A DNA stretch of 64,000 bases, from NCBI GenBank assembly GCA_007258455.2, contig VDFB02047230.1:158356635-158420634 (forward strand), given 5' to 3'. Below the pieces are notes generated by a model, which saw nothing but the letters and a program-made list of their open reading frames with translations, was not told the DNA's origin and made no database searches. This DNA comes from Sequoia sempervirens (Eukaryota > Streptophyta > Pinopsida > Cupressales > Cupressaceae). Position numbers and translations under genes: made by a program. Below, in pieces: positions 34,751 to 45,110 of the stretch. Numbering within the stretch: the first letter of the stretch is position 1; every line of letters starts with the position of its first letter.

Positions 34751-34949
34751 TTAAAGAGTTTGGTGCAGAATTCATCCACATTTCCAATGGGAGTAGAATG
34801 GGATTGAAGATAAAAAACATTATGGTCTTGTTGATCACCATATCCAATAATATGGTTTGAACTAATATCTTAATAAATCACTTAATTAGTGATTGTATAA
34901 TGTTCCTCAATAGTATGTAGCATTTTATTTTCTCTATGCAACTTGAATT

Positions 34950-35360
34950 TCTCTTCATACAATGGAATTCTAGCATAAGACAAGTCCATTCATATTCTAT
35001 GATATATTGATGTTGTCACTTTCTAAAAAAATAACCTACCCAATTTGGTAAGATAATTTTAACAATGATTATTTCAACTAGAAATGATTTACAAGATATA
35101 TAGTGAGCTCAAACTCTATACCATTCACAACTCCAATGACTTTAGTTTTCTAAGAATTCATGGTAAGGCATTTTCCATATGATTTGGAAACTTATAGACC
35201 TAGATCGTTCATATTTTAAATAGGCGTGTCATTACTTTAGGATTTATAATCTAACATATAGAATTTATGAGCTAACCATCCACCAATCATCAAAGTTGTG
35301 TAAAATGGATCAACATTTTAAAATTGATTTCTCACATATATAATACCAAGGTAGACCTCA
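34950..35360 (-). pseudogene. Resident gypsy element: aspartic protease
   Basis: Minus frames read NVDPFYTTLMIGGWLAHKFY then a degraded LDYKS active site, MNDLGL, KSYGKCLTMNS, KVIGVVNGIEFEL and finally MDLSYARIPLYEEKFKLHRE. The PFY-TL-I---L--NAMLDSGAS...NLGL...K--G-----V pattern and the MD-SYA-IP closing motif fit plant gypsy retropepsin regions. Several stops and loss of DSG show it is dead. Confidence 0.75.
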
Positions 35361-36599
35361 AGTTATTCTTGGCTTGTATCCTCTAGTTCAATATCATCCT
35401 TGGAACCACTAGAATAATCAATAGGCTACTTAAATGTGGTTGAGGCATTGATGTATAATAATGATTTTACTTTGTACTTATGAATTCTAAATATTTCTCT
35501 CGCTAATACTTGGACTAGATAATTTGGTTAAGGTAAGGACCATGTTAATGGAAGAATACTCTAGAAAATGAGTGGGTAAGGGTAAAATTATGTCACGAAA
35601 GTAATTACATGATTGCTATTAGTGTCACATTTCTCATTAATGGTGTTTTTCTCTCTTGGTTTCAAATCTTTACCTTCATGTGTTGACTTTTTTGTCTAAT
35701 TTGGATTAACACCTATCTTAGTTGCTTCAATATTTTCAACATTATTTATTAGTGTATTTGTATGCCTCTTCTTTAATAAGAACCTCTTTTGTATAACAAG
35801 CTCTAACATACTGAGTCTTTTCTTCTTTGCTAAGGGTGATCCCACAATAGTGGTTTACAATTTTTGGCCAAACTAGACACTGAAATTATTATTATTAACT
35901 AAATCTTCATATTTGGGCACCTATAGTGGATAAACCGTGAGGAATTTGAAGATGATGCAAACTAGAGTCTCATCACATTTTTTTTGTAGATTCTAAAAAT
36001 ATTTTTTTCAAAATTTTTGGAATTAGATTGCACTTCTTTTTCCATCTCCCACGAAAACTTGTTTTTTTCAGAAAACAACATTCTTAAAAAGTGACGCACA
36101 CCGTATAACACATAACTTTTTTCCATGAAGGATAAAATTCTAATTCTTTTGAATTTAGATTTGTAACTCTGATATCTAGTGCTTCCACTTGGTTAGATAG
36201 TTTTTTATTGAATATTTTATCTTTAATCAAGTTTCAAAGTCAAACCAATTACAATTTAGACATAGCGCGATCATATAACGCATAATTTTTTTGTATATGT
36301 ATCAAAATTCAATTTTTTTTTGTTGGATCAAGGACTTCAATATTTGACACACTCATATTTTTCAATTTTTTTTGATAATTTTCTATTTTTCCACATGTAC
36401 AAACAAAGACCTTCATTTTCAATGAAAACCTATGTTTAATAAAACTAAAAAACAAAATACATAATAAGACCAAAACATATTAAAATTATATTTATTCGGA
36501 TAGCTCGTTCGAGGACTACTTGATTCTAGTTGGGTTTTGTGAAGATTCCTCCATTTTCATCCTCAACTAGAGCTTTGAAGTGTCAAAATTGGTTTTTTT
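35361..36599. other. Upstream part of the resident gypsy element and AT-rich sequence, no gene resolved
   Basis: Frames are heavily interrupted. Around 36096 and 36264 a TATAAC(A/G)CATAA-TTTTTT phrase recurs (about 168 bp apart), hinting at a degenerate tandem duplication. Confidence 0.35.
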
Positions 36600-36624
36600 G
36601 TGTCTTAGGGGGGGATGAGGGATA

Positions 36625-36790
36625 AGGGGGTTCGTATGAACCCTTAGGGGTTTGAGCGAACCTCTAGGGGTTTGCTTGAACCCCTTTCCATGCTTTTTTT
36701 TTTTGGCAGCCAAATTAAAGGGGTTCGCTCAAACCTTGGTTTGAATAAACCCTTATGGGTTCGGTCGAACCAAGGTTCGTACGAACCCCC
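36625..36790. repeat. Cluster of GGTTCG...CGAACC palindromic motifs
   Basis: Within about 165 bp the string occurs in both orientations at least six times: GTTCGTATGAAC (36631), TTTGAGCGAACC (36650), GTTCGCTCAAACC (36723), GTTCGGTCGAACC (36760) and GGTTCGTACGAACC (36774, a perfect palindrome). AACCCTTA/GGGGTTT spacers lie between. Confidence 0.75.
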
Positions 36791-36799
36791 AAAATCACA

Positions 36800-37955
36800 T
36801 TTTTTGACTTGGGGTCATTTTTTGTGAGTTTCCTTCCTCACTTGAATTGTAAAACCACTATTTCATACCAGAGGAAACTTGCTTATTCAATGTTGCTTTT
36901 TCCCATTATTGATGAAATTTTCCATAAGAAGCTTCCATTATTATTTCATAGTCTGCACTATCACTATCTGAACTCAAACTTTCACATACATATCTGCCAT
37001 TATAAAATTATTTTCCTGTGGGAGCTTTTCATATGTTTGAATGGCTTGGATCACCCTATTGAAAAGATTTATGGATTTATGGATTTAGGATTTTGATGAT
37101 AGTTGTGATTAAACCTTTGTCATGTTGATTCACATGAAATAGATCTTAAATTAAATATTTATATTTTACTAAAATTAAATAATTATTAAACTTAGTATTT
37201 TAATTTTATACATATATTTAAATAAAAGATTTATTTTATATTACTAATTTAAAATGATAGAGATTATAAAAATGGTATTGAGTCTAATCAAGTTTATGAA
37301 ATGATTGTTAATCAAGATTTATAATTAAATTATTATTATAAATTATAATCACCATGTTTTAATAAAATGAAAACAAGGGTCAGCATTCTAAACTATTATA
37401 ATTGTTTCTTAATATATGTGTATTAATATGAATTTTATTTATTTTTGTAGAAGTAAAATGATAATTTTTTTATTTAATATATTTATAATATATATTAAAA
37501 ATCATCAACAATTAGAAGATTTTTTATTTACAAATTTATTAATTTTAAAATGTTTATGATTTAAAATATTTTATTGTTTACATTTGGTTTGTGAATGCTA
37601 TATAATTTTTATATTTTATGCAACATATTTTAAATCATAGAAAAATAATTTATATAGATAATAATAATTTTTTACATTTGGTTTGTGAATGCTATATAAT
37701 TTTTTATATTTTATGCAATATCAAAGTATTCTATATAAAAATTATTATTTTTTAAAACTTAAAAATTAAATCATAGAAAAAGAATTGAAAGGTCTTTTAA
37801 TAAAAACAATAATAAGCTAACAATAAACTTTAAAAAAAATCTAAAAATATATTATTTTTGAAATTTGATGATGTATCATTTATAGTCTTTTGACTCAAAT
37901 TACAATACCTAAAAATAATTAAACGTAAAATCCAACTTAAATATACTATTTAGTA
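36800..37955. other. AT-rich sequence, no gene
   Basis: The longest frame (36755-37096, 113 codons) has no motif and begins in the palindrome cluster. From 37100 the sequence is very A/T-rich with near-repeats such as TTTACATTTGGTTTGTGAATGCTATATAA near 37578 and 37672. Confidence 0.5.
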
Positions 37956-37959
37956 CAAT

Positions 37960-38301
37960 GAAGTTAATAGTGTGTAAGTTGTAATGTTGATGTATATTGT
38001 AGAATTTGCGCTCCTTTGGAATTGTTGGAGATTTTGTTTTCTCAAGATCTTGATTTCTTCTTCTTGAAGAATCTGCAAATATAATCACATATTAATTTTC
38101 TTGATTAAAAATTAGATAGATAAATATTTTTAAAAATTGTATAATATTGAATTAAATTCATAAATAAAATGTCAATGTGACTTAATCTAGGCTTTCAAAT
38201 CTCTTTTAACTATAATTAAAAATTTTCATAAAAAGAGAATAATACTTTTTAATGTCTTCTTCTAACTTTTGTTGTTCAGGAAAATGGATTTTTTCTTTCA
38301 T
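37960..38301 (-). pseudogene. Duplicated 3' exons of the TPX2-like gene (second, lower copy)
   Basis: Just beyond the stop of the main copy, the minus strand repeats exon 4 (38246-38301, MKEKIHFPEQQKLEEDIK), preceded by TAG and followed by a GTATTATT donor-like string. It then repeats an acceptor (TTTGCAG) and a fused exon (37960-38072). That exon starts ILQEEEIKILR and jumps to a KSPTIPKERKFYNIHQ stretch in another frame. The MPYF-PFIPK part and the last intron are deleted. It is a tandem duplicate of the exon 4-6 block. Confidence 0.75.
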
Positions 38302-39638
38302 CTATTTAAATGAACATTTTTTGTGATGTATATTCTGGAATTTGGGCTCCTTTGGAATTGTTGAAGATTTTGTTGATCTGTCAAAACACAATTTATAAAA
38401 TCAAATTAATGTTTGATAGTAATGAAAATAATTTTTGATAATTTTATAAAAGTATTATGTAAAATATTGATGTTTTAATTTACAAATTTGTAAAACATAC
38501 TTTTTTGGTATAAATGGATGGATGAAATATGGCATGAGTTGAACATGAGGGATCGTTTTATTTCTCAAGATCCCGATCTCTTCTTCTTCAAGAAGCTACA
38601 TAATCACATTTTAACAATTTTGATCAATTGAAAATTAGATAAATATTTTTAAAGGTTGTGCAATGTTAAATTATATTCATAAATAAAATGTCAATGTAAC
38701 ATAATATTGACTTTGAAATATCTTCTAAACTATTAAAATAAATTTCATATAAGAGAATAGTACCTTTAGATGTATTTTTTCTTCTTTTTTTTGTTTTCAA
38801 GCAAATAGAGTTTTTCTTTCATTGCATATCAAAGATTAATTTTATTTTTCTATTTTCAAATAATAAAATTTGAATACTAGGCTCATATTGGATATTTATT
38901 GCTTGGAAGAAATATGCTTATAATTATATAAAACTGAAATAAATATTTAAAATTATGGGTTTGAAAGAAATATTTAAGAATAAAAAATGAAATACTAATT
39001 TTTTAAAAATATAGAGTGTTTTTTAATTGAAATAAGATAATTTGGGATCAAAATCCTTACTAAATGATCAAATTGAGCTTGTTTCGATGCTCTTATCTTT
39101 GTATGATGTTTGACATCTAATGGCTTGGTTTGTTCTTTCACAAGGGGTTTCAGCAAAACCTGACAATTTCAAAACATAGAGTGAAAAGATTGTTACAATG
39201 TAATTATTTAGAATTTCAGTAATATAAAGTGTAAAGTGTAGTTTGAGACAACAAAGATCAATAATAAACTTTAATTCAATTGGATTTAACAGATCTAACT
39301 TACTTGTGGTTCCTCTGTTGTCCATGGCAATCCTTGTGCATGAAATATCTGATGCTTCTTCTCTTCATCTAATATTTGTTGTATTTTTTTTATAAATTGT
39401 TAATCTTTTATTTTACATCTTTCCTACAAAATATTGAATCAAATTAAATTATAATATATTTATATAATTAATAATAACATTTTTTTTATACTAATAATTA
39501 TTAAAATGTGTATTCTAACAGTTATTTTATACCTCTGTAATAAATCTGAAAGGTTGTGGAGAGGTGACATTCACTTCTTTCTTCCATTTCACTTGGAATT
39601 ATAAGAACCATGCCTTTATCAATAATGCGGTTAATTTT
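38302..39638 (-). pseudogene. TPX2-family microtubule-associated protein gene, C-terminal exons
   Basis: Minus-strand exons: 39533-39638 (ends TSPQPFRFITE), 39304-39423 (ERCKIKD, EEKKHQIFHAQGLPWTTEEP), 39061-39159 (VLLKPLVKEQTKPLDVKHHT, ending QFDHL), 38764-38822 (MKEKLYLLEN), 38501-38595 (LLEEEEIGILRNKTIP, MPYFIHPFIPK), 38302-38377 (STKSSTIPKEPKFQNIH, then TAG). Most introns have GT-AG borders and the phases join correctly (0,0,0,0,2). The EEEE--LR----P-AQ-MPYF--PFIPK-STK--TIPKEPKF end is the signature of plant TPX2-domain proteins, which bind microtubules and act in spindle assembly. Defects: a frameshift in the first exon, TAA in the second, a 2-nt shift and lost acceptor AG in the fourth. 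It is likely a pseudogene. Upstream exons were not found. Confidence 0.8.
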
Positions 39639-39651
39639 CTTAGAGATAAAT

Positions 39652-39748
39652 TGCTGGTGGTGAATTTGCCATGGCTGTGAATTTTTCCACGGTGAGTTGT
39701 TGACGGTGAATTTTCCCGCAGTGAATTGCTGATGGTGAATTTTCCTAG
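39652..39748. repeat. Minisatellite, about 29-bp unit, in the TPX2-like intron
   Basis: GTGA(A/G)TTG(C/T)TGA(C/T)GGTGAATTTTCC recurs at 39692 and 39721, with a degenerate unit before it. It lies just upstream (minus strand) of the CTAAG acceptor of the first recognised exon. Confidence 0.75.
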
Positions 39749-40600
39749 AACCATTTGTCTCTTTAACCAGTGAAATAGATGTGCATATTTCAGTGAGGAA
39801 CAATTCAAGTATGACAATAAAATCTAAGTGATGATAATGTCTTATTTGAATAACATATATTCAACTGTTCATTTTACTTTCAACTGAGTCCAAGTGAAGC
39901 TCCTAAGCATCAAAGGAACTGGCACTTTTTGAATGAAAATTTCATGCAAACTGGAGCATGGAGAGGCGTGCACCATTTAGAACATCAAAGGAAGCAAATG
40001 GTGGGAGAACCAGTGTCCAAACAAGGAGAAAGGCCACGCATATCAGAAGAAGATTTTGATATTTTAAAATGCAGTGAAAGGTTTTTAAAAGGCTGATAGG
40101 AGCCTAAGGAAGGAAAGGGGAATAGAAGAGGTATTGTGTGGCAAATTGAATACATGAGGAGCTGCGATGCCAAGAGAAAGGAGGACTGCGTAGTAACCGA
40201 AGGGAATCACGACATCCAAAGATGGCACATTAAATTAAAATTGCAAATGGATATGAGTGGATGATGGCGCCTGGTAGAGGGAGGTAGAAGATTCAATGAG
40301 AATGCAGATTGGGGGAGAAAGGAAATAGGCTGTGCATGTGTAAGGAATTAAATTAGAAATTTCAGAAGTTGATAATGGAGTAGAAAGGAGGTGTGGAGGC
40401 AGCAGGGAAGCCATGCGCATGATTAAAACACCCAAATTTTAGACAGCAGGAGAGGTTGCGTAGATAACTGGGAGAGATGGAGTGGGTGTCAGAAAACAAA
40501 GAGGATGCAGGATGGGGTTGTCTAAACCTTGCTGAGTTTATAATGAGTTTATAACGTTGGATATATGTAATTTGAATTTGGAGAATAAAATTCAGATTGT
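39749..40600. other. No gene recognised
   Basis: Possible upstream intron or 5' part of the TPX2-like gene on the minus strand. No further TPX2 exon could be identified by eye, and the short frames at 39985-40435 have no motif. Confidence 0.35.
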
Positions 40601-40920
40601 TTTAGGGGAGAGGGGTCTATAGTGGAGCATCTTAATTTCGTGTTTCTCAAAATTCTACGTGGAAATTTCAAATCACTCTTAATTTTGTACAACAATTTAT
40701 TTGGCAACTCACATGCTTCTATATTTCATTTTGGGGCCACATCATCAAATATGATGGCACATCAACATGCTTTTTGTTGAGGTATCCAAAAGTGCCCCAA
40801 AAAAAAAGTGAGACCGATAGTGGTGCACTAAGTCATGTTTTATTATTAGCGGGTGTGTGGCATCACCTTGATTTGTGTCGGTTGTGTACTTTATGGATAA
40901 AAAGTGTTTTGTGGATATTA

Positions 40921-40936
40921 AGGTGCTCCACTATGG
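40921..40936. repeat. SINE target-site duplication, left
   Basis: AGGTGCTCCACTATGG, repeated identically at 41139-41154 after the A-rich tail. Confidence 0.85.
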
Positions 40937-41138
40937 AAGCGGGGGCTGTCGGTTATTTCAGAAGTAATTCCGTTCGCGGCTCTGCAGTCACGAGTTCTAG
41001 TCTCCCCCCGATCGTGTCACCGGGCGTGTCGCACCCGGCATCGCTTAGATCACTAAAAAGTTTACGAGGAAACTGCTACTTGCGGTTTATAAGGGGCAGG
41101 TGCTACCCGATTCTGGATCTAAAATTAAAAAAAAAAAA
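40937..41138 (+). mobile_element. SINE, tRNA-type, inserted in the MITE
   Basis: A GC-richer body of about 190 bp ends in an A-rich tail (AAAATTA then a run of A, about 41121-41139). It is flanked by a 16-bp direct repeat AGGTGCTCCACTATGG (40921-40936 and 41139-41154), a target duplication of LINE-type integration. GAGTTCTAGTCTCC near 40992 resembles a pol III B box (GGTTCRANNCC). A clear A box was not identified. Family unknown. Confidence 0.8.
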
Positions 41139-41220
41139 AGGTGCTCCACTATGGGGCCCACTAAGGACTACTTCTATCCCACTATTGGACTCCGCTCCAC
41201 TATGGGCCCCTCTCCCCTAG

Positions 41221-41979
41221 TCTGTGTAACTGAGTTGTTTGAGCAAATTTGATTGTTATGGAATCTTGATTTTCTAGATTATTATAGTAGTCTGTTGTAA
41301 TCTTGGGCAGAGTGTGCTTGTTTTGTAAACAAGTTGTGTTCAAGCAGAGTTTTTTTTTTGTCTTTTGTCTTCATCAAATTGTCATATTGTCCATTCTGAT
41401 AAGAAAAATAAGATGCCAATTGACTAAAACATGAGAAGAATTAAGGTGTGATGGAAGGATGATGATTGGATATCCTTCTCATGGAATTCCAAATCTTCCC
41501 TAGTATCACTATATTCTGAAACAACACAGTCAGTGTCCTCTTCATAGGCATAATCACAATCAGACCTGAACTCATAGCAACCAATACTATCCTTCATTTC
41601 ATCCTCATTTGTTCATCACACATCTGAATTTTTTGTCATATCCACATAATCTAAGATAGCATGGTTAGAAGGCTCTTCAAATTGATTACACAATCTTATG
41701 GCTTCCATAGGACTATAGGTACTAGAATCTGTTGTGTGGTCTCACAACATGCCCAAAGACTGTAAGACTTGGGGACCCAAGTGAAAACTAATGCTTATGG
41801 AAGGTGTTGGCCACTTGAAAAGATCACCAAAAATGAAAAGCAAAGAGAAATCTTTAGTAAAAGAATGCTTTGTAATGTAGTGTTTCAGGTACTTGATACC
41901 AAGAACTGAGAATGTTGAAAAGGTAAAAAGGTAATGCAAATGTTTAGCAAAGCATTTTGGTCCGATAGTTGAGGTTCGG
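41221..41979. other. No gene recognised
   Basis: Short frames only. The 93-codon minus frame at 41742-42023 overlaps the start of the LINE remnant and has no motif. Confidence 0.4.
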
Positions 41980-43475
41980 TAAGATGAAAATTTTGGTAAA
42001 ACCAAAGTTCGGGGAAAATTCATGGGTAAAGCTGAATACCAGGTACCAATTACTGGGTAATGATTTTTGGGAAGACCCTTGGTTATTAGACACCCCCCTG
42101 GCGCACTCTGACTTTAAGTACCTAATAAGGCCGACACAACTCTTCTTCGGCTTTTACATTATATATTACCTTCTTGGCCAACTAGGGGCTAGGAGGTGGA
42201 ATGACCTAGTCCTTTGCTTCCCTTTGTCTCCTAAGTGAGGTCTCTTGGCCAAGTCTCTGCAAGACCAGCTCTCCCTTATCAGACTACCATTAACCGACAT
42301 AGAGGATGAGTTCTTCTAGAATCATGATAAGTAGGGTGATATTTCTATTAAATGGATTACGATCTGTTGTCAGACCAATGTGTGGTTCTCGGACCCTGGA
42401 AGCAGGTTTGGAATAGACGCATGATCTCAAAAATAAACTTTTTTTGGTGGATAGCTTGTCATAACAAAATTCTTACTTAGGATAATCTGAGGAAAAAGGG
42501 ATTCCAGATCCCTAACAAGTGCTTGTTATGCAAGTGCAATGAAGAATCTATGGATCACTTACTTCTGCACTACCTGGTTGCTGTTAGTGTGTGGGAGCTG
42601 GCGTTGGACCGCTTGGGCACTCGGTGGACTATGTGCAAGGACATTAAATCCTTTATCTTGGGTCGGTCTGGGCCTTTCCTTCACCCTTTACCTCGTGAGA
42701 TCTGGAACCAGGCCCCCCCCCATTATCTATTGGTACTTGTGGAAAGAGAGGAACAACAGGATATTCAGGAATATTGAGATGAGCCCAAAGGAGGTTTTTG
42801 GTATAGGGTCAAGGCTAATTTCAGAAAACATTTTGATTTTCAAAGGAAAAATCTTAGAAAAATCCCCTGCTGAGTGGGAAATTAAAATGGCTAAAGCTTG
42901 GCATCAAAATCTTAATGCCAATTCCAATGACAACTCCAGATCCCAAGCTCGACCGAACATTGTCTGGAAACCCCTTGACCGTGGATGGCATAAACTCAAT
43001 TTTGATGGAGTTGCCAAAGGCAACTCGGGTAGTGCAAGCATAGGAGGTATAATCAAAGACCGGGCAAGGGTAATTTTGTGGCTAGTTACTAGAGGGGATT
43101 GGGTTTCAATCCCCCATGATTGTGGAAGCAAGAGTACTGCTAAAGGGCGTCCAGTTAGCTATCACTATGGGGATAGAGAACCTGCATATTGAAGGAGATT
43201 CTAAGTCTATAATTGATGCTATAATCTGGGTAGATTACTGAGATGAAGTACTAAAGAGATTTTAATAGACATAAAACATTTTGTGTCTAAGCCGAATTTG
43301 AAGATTGCTACCCACATTTACCGAGAGGGTAATCAAGTGGTTGATGCTTTGGCTAATCTTGGCACCCATTGGAAAGTTTCTAAGTGTTGGAAAAATTTGG
43401 AGAGCCTACCACTAGGTATACAAGGTTTAATTCTTAAGGAGCAATGCACATGTATGTTCCATGATGATAACTAAC
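41980..43475 (+). pseudogene. LINE (non-LTR retrotransposon) 3' half: zinc-binding and RNase H
   Basis: Plus-strand frames in order: YQLLGNDFWEDPWLLDTPL (the post-RT FWEDPW motif, about 42035), then FFWWIACHNKIL and CLLCKCNEESMDHLLLH (zf-RVT, about 42440-42570, last Cys replaced by Tyr). IYWYLWKERNNRIFRN follows, then an RNase H domain: WHKLNFDGVAKGNSGSASIG (42987-43050), a VEARVLLKG helix, IENLHIEGDSKSIIDAI (about 43174-43225) and THIYREGNQVVDALANLG (43310-43365). The D, E, D and D catalytic positions survive but a frameshift near 43108 and stops interrupt the ORF. RT itself is missing, so it is 5'-truncated. Confidence 0.85.
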
Positions 43476-43489
43476 TATGCAATTACTTT

Positions 43490-44122
43490 GGCTTTATGGG
43501 GGGTCCACTTTCTTGTCTATTGGGCTATGTGGATGGAGTTGACTGCTGAGGTGTCAAACAAGTGGAAAAATTTGAATAATGGGGTGGAGATCAATTTTAA
43601 AAAGGCAATTATGAGGAGTACTTTAAGGTGATGGCCACGTTGGGCCTGACCTTATATAATCTCTTTTTGGGGTTTGGTCTCAACACTCGTATATCCTTGC
43701 AGATTTTTGAATTCAAATTTGATGTGAAAAATAATTATGAGGTGAATCTTTTGATTGGTCCTATCATTTCAGCTAAAATTCTCCTATTGTTAAAAGGAAG
43801 GACTTTAGTTTTATCTAAATTTGGCCCCATAACCAACTTTTGTTGGTACTTGTGCAAAAGCAACATGGAAGGAAAACCTTCTATTTCCATCATTTCTTGC
43901 TTACTTGGCCGCAAGTGTTTGAAGATTTTTATTAATGAGATCACCAAGATTTCCTTTTGGGATTTTACTCTTCAAGCGTGTGTCCTATACATGGTCTTGA
44001 TTGCCCAAGTCAATCTCATTTGGTTTAAAAATAATAGTGTTTGACCAACCTCTCACTTTGTCAAAATTTCTAACCTTTTGCTCTCACAGGTTTACTAGTT
44101 TTTTAGTGTGCAAAGTGGCGAC
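43490..44122 (+). other. Leader region upstream of an uncharacterised ORF
   Basis: The 138-codon frame at 43628-44044 is hydrophobic and without a motif. It may be another part of the same decayed element as 44123-45100. Confidence 0.3.
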
Positions 44123-45110
44123 ATGGGTGGCGATAGGGTGAGAATGGAGCCTAACAATGGTGGGGAATTTTGCAAGGACCCACTAGTTTAGCACATCTTC
44201 ATTGAAGGTGGGTTAGCGCCTTTAATGGAAAGTTTGGTGGGTCACGATTCAAAGTTATCTGTGCAGTTTGCAATTTCCTAGAAAGAAGGGTTACCATGGG
44301 TGGTATCTCCTTCAAGGTGAATGAGGAGGTGATTGTTCAAGTGACGTTGTTGTTGTGTACTAGAAATAAGTACCCTAAGCACACTAAGGCTCAAGAAAAT
44401 GAAAGCCTAAATGCCTTCTTTGTGGGTAATGAAAAACATGTTCGCAACCAGTTTGGTTTTGAATGTAAAGTTCTCCTGCGGCCTTAGGATCAGGTCTGTC
44501 TCACTATCATGAAGTATGTCACCTTAGAAGGTAGATATAAAACCTACTATTTCTATCATTTTTCTCTTTTGAATCACCTTCACCACAAAATTTTGTTAAG
44601 CTTCCTGTTTTTCTTACTTACTGATTTGGAAAGCTCTATTGAGAAGTGCATTGAGTTTGTTGCTCAAAACCTTGAGGATTCTCCTCCCCTGCCTCTCCAC
44701 TAAGGCCTCATTTTGAGGCTTTATCATTTTCACCTCATGCTCTACCTACCCAAACCCATCTTTGTTGTCCGTATAGAGGAAATTGAACCCCCTGTTCAGA
44801 CCTATAGCTCCCTGGCTGAGTCTAAGGGTCCCAAAAGAAAAACCCTTCTGGTGACTGCCAAAACCCCTATGCCTAAACCAAGTGCCAAGAAGAAAAAGGA
44901 GAGTGTGGGGATTGCCCAGTCTAATGCTGTGACTGGTCTTTGTGAGCTCAAGTTTTCCTCTGCCAAGACTGACAACAAACCTATTGCTAAGAAGAAAGTG
45001 AAGGATGAGGGGAAGAGTTTGATGGAGCCACCCACCACATTCTTTCCTCTATATTCCTCTCCTTCAAAAAATTCAATCTCCAAGTATGCTTCTCCATCAA
45101 AAATCACTAG
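44123..45110 (+). pseudogene. Uncharacterised retroelement-type ORF
   Basis: Starting MGGDRVRMEPNNGGEF, the protein has an HIFIEGGLAPLMESLVGHDS segment, then GGISFKVNEEVIVQV (44299 on) and, after one stop, an MKYVTLEGRYKTYYFYHFSL box (44509) followed by LLNHLHHK. The order, with a F--EG--------L-GHD----F and GG--F-V-E--I-Q-T box, resembles multi-copy unknown proteins I associate with conifer repeats, but I cannot verify this here. The tail (44800-45100) is Lys/Ser/Pro-rich. Stops near 44485 and 44701 and a frameshift near 44285 make it dead. Function unknown. Confidence 0.5.

Larger units (their letters stand above)
40605..41218. mobile_element. TA-flanked MITE with terminal inverted repeats
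   Basis: The left end GGGGAGAGGGG...ATAGTGGAGC (40605-40628) is the inverse of the right end GCTCCACTAT...CCCCTCTCCCC (41194-41218). They match over 24-26 bases with two mismatches, and TA lies on both outer sides. Without the SINE inserted in it, the element is about 400 bp and has no coding capacity. The GTGCTCCACTATGG string recurs subterminally. Confidence 0.8.

Noticed and set aside
36755..37096. 113-codon plus-strand frame
   Set aside because: It starts inside the palindrome cluster, has no domain, and the region is AT-rich with no splice context.
40774..41220. 148-codon plus-strand open frame
   Set aside because: It runs across the MITE body, the SINE and its A-tail, whose ends are fixed by duplications. 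It is a composite without coding evidence.
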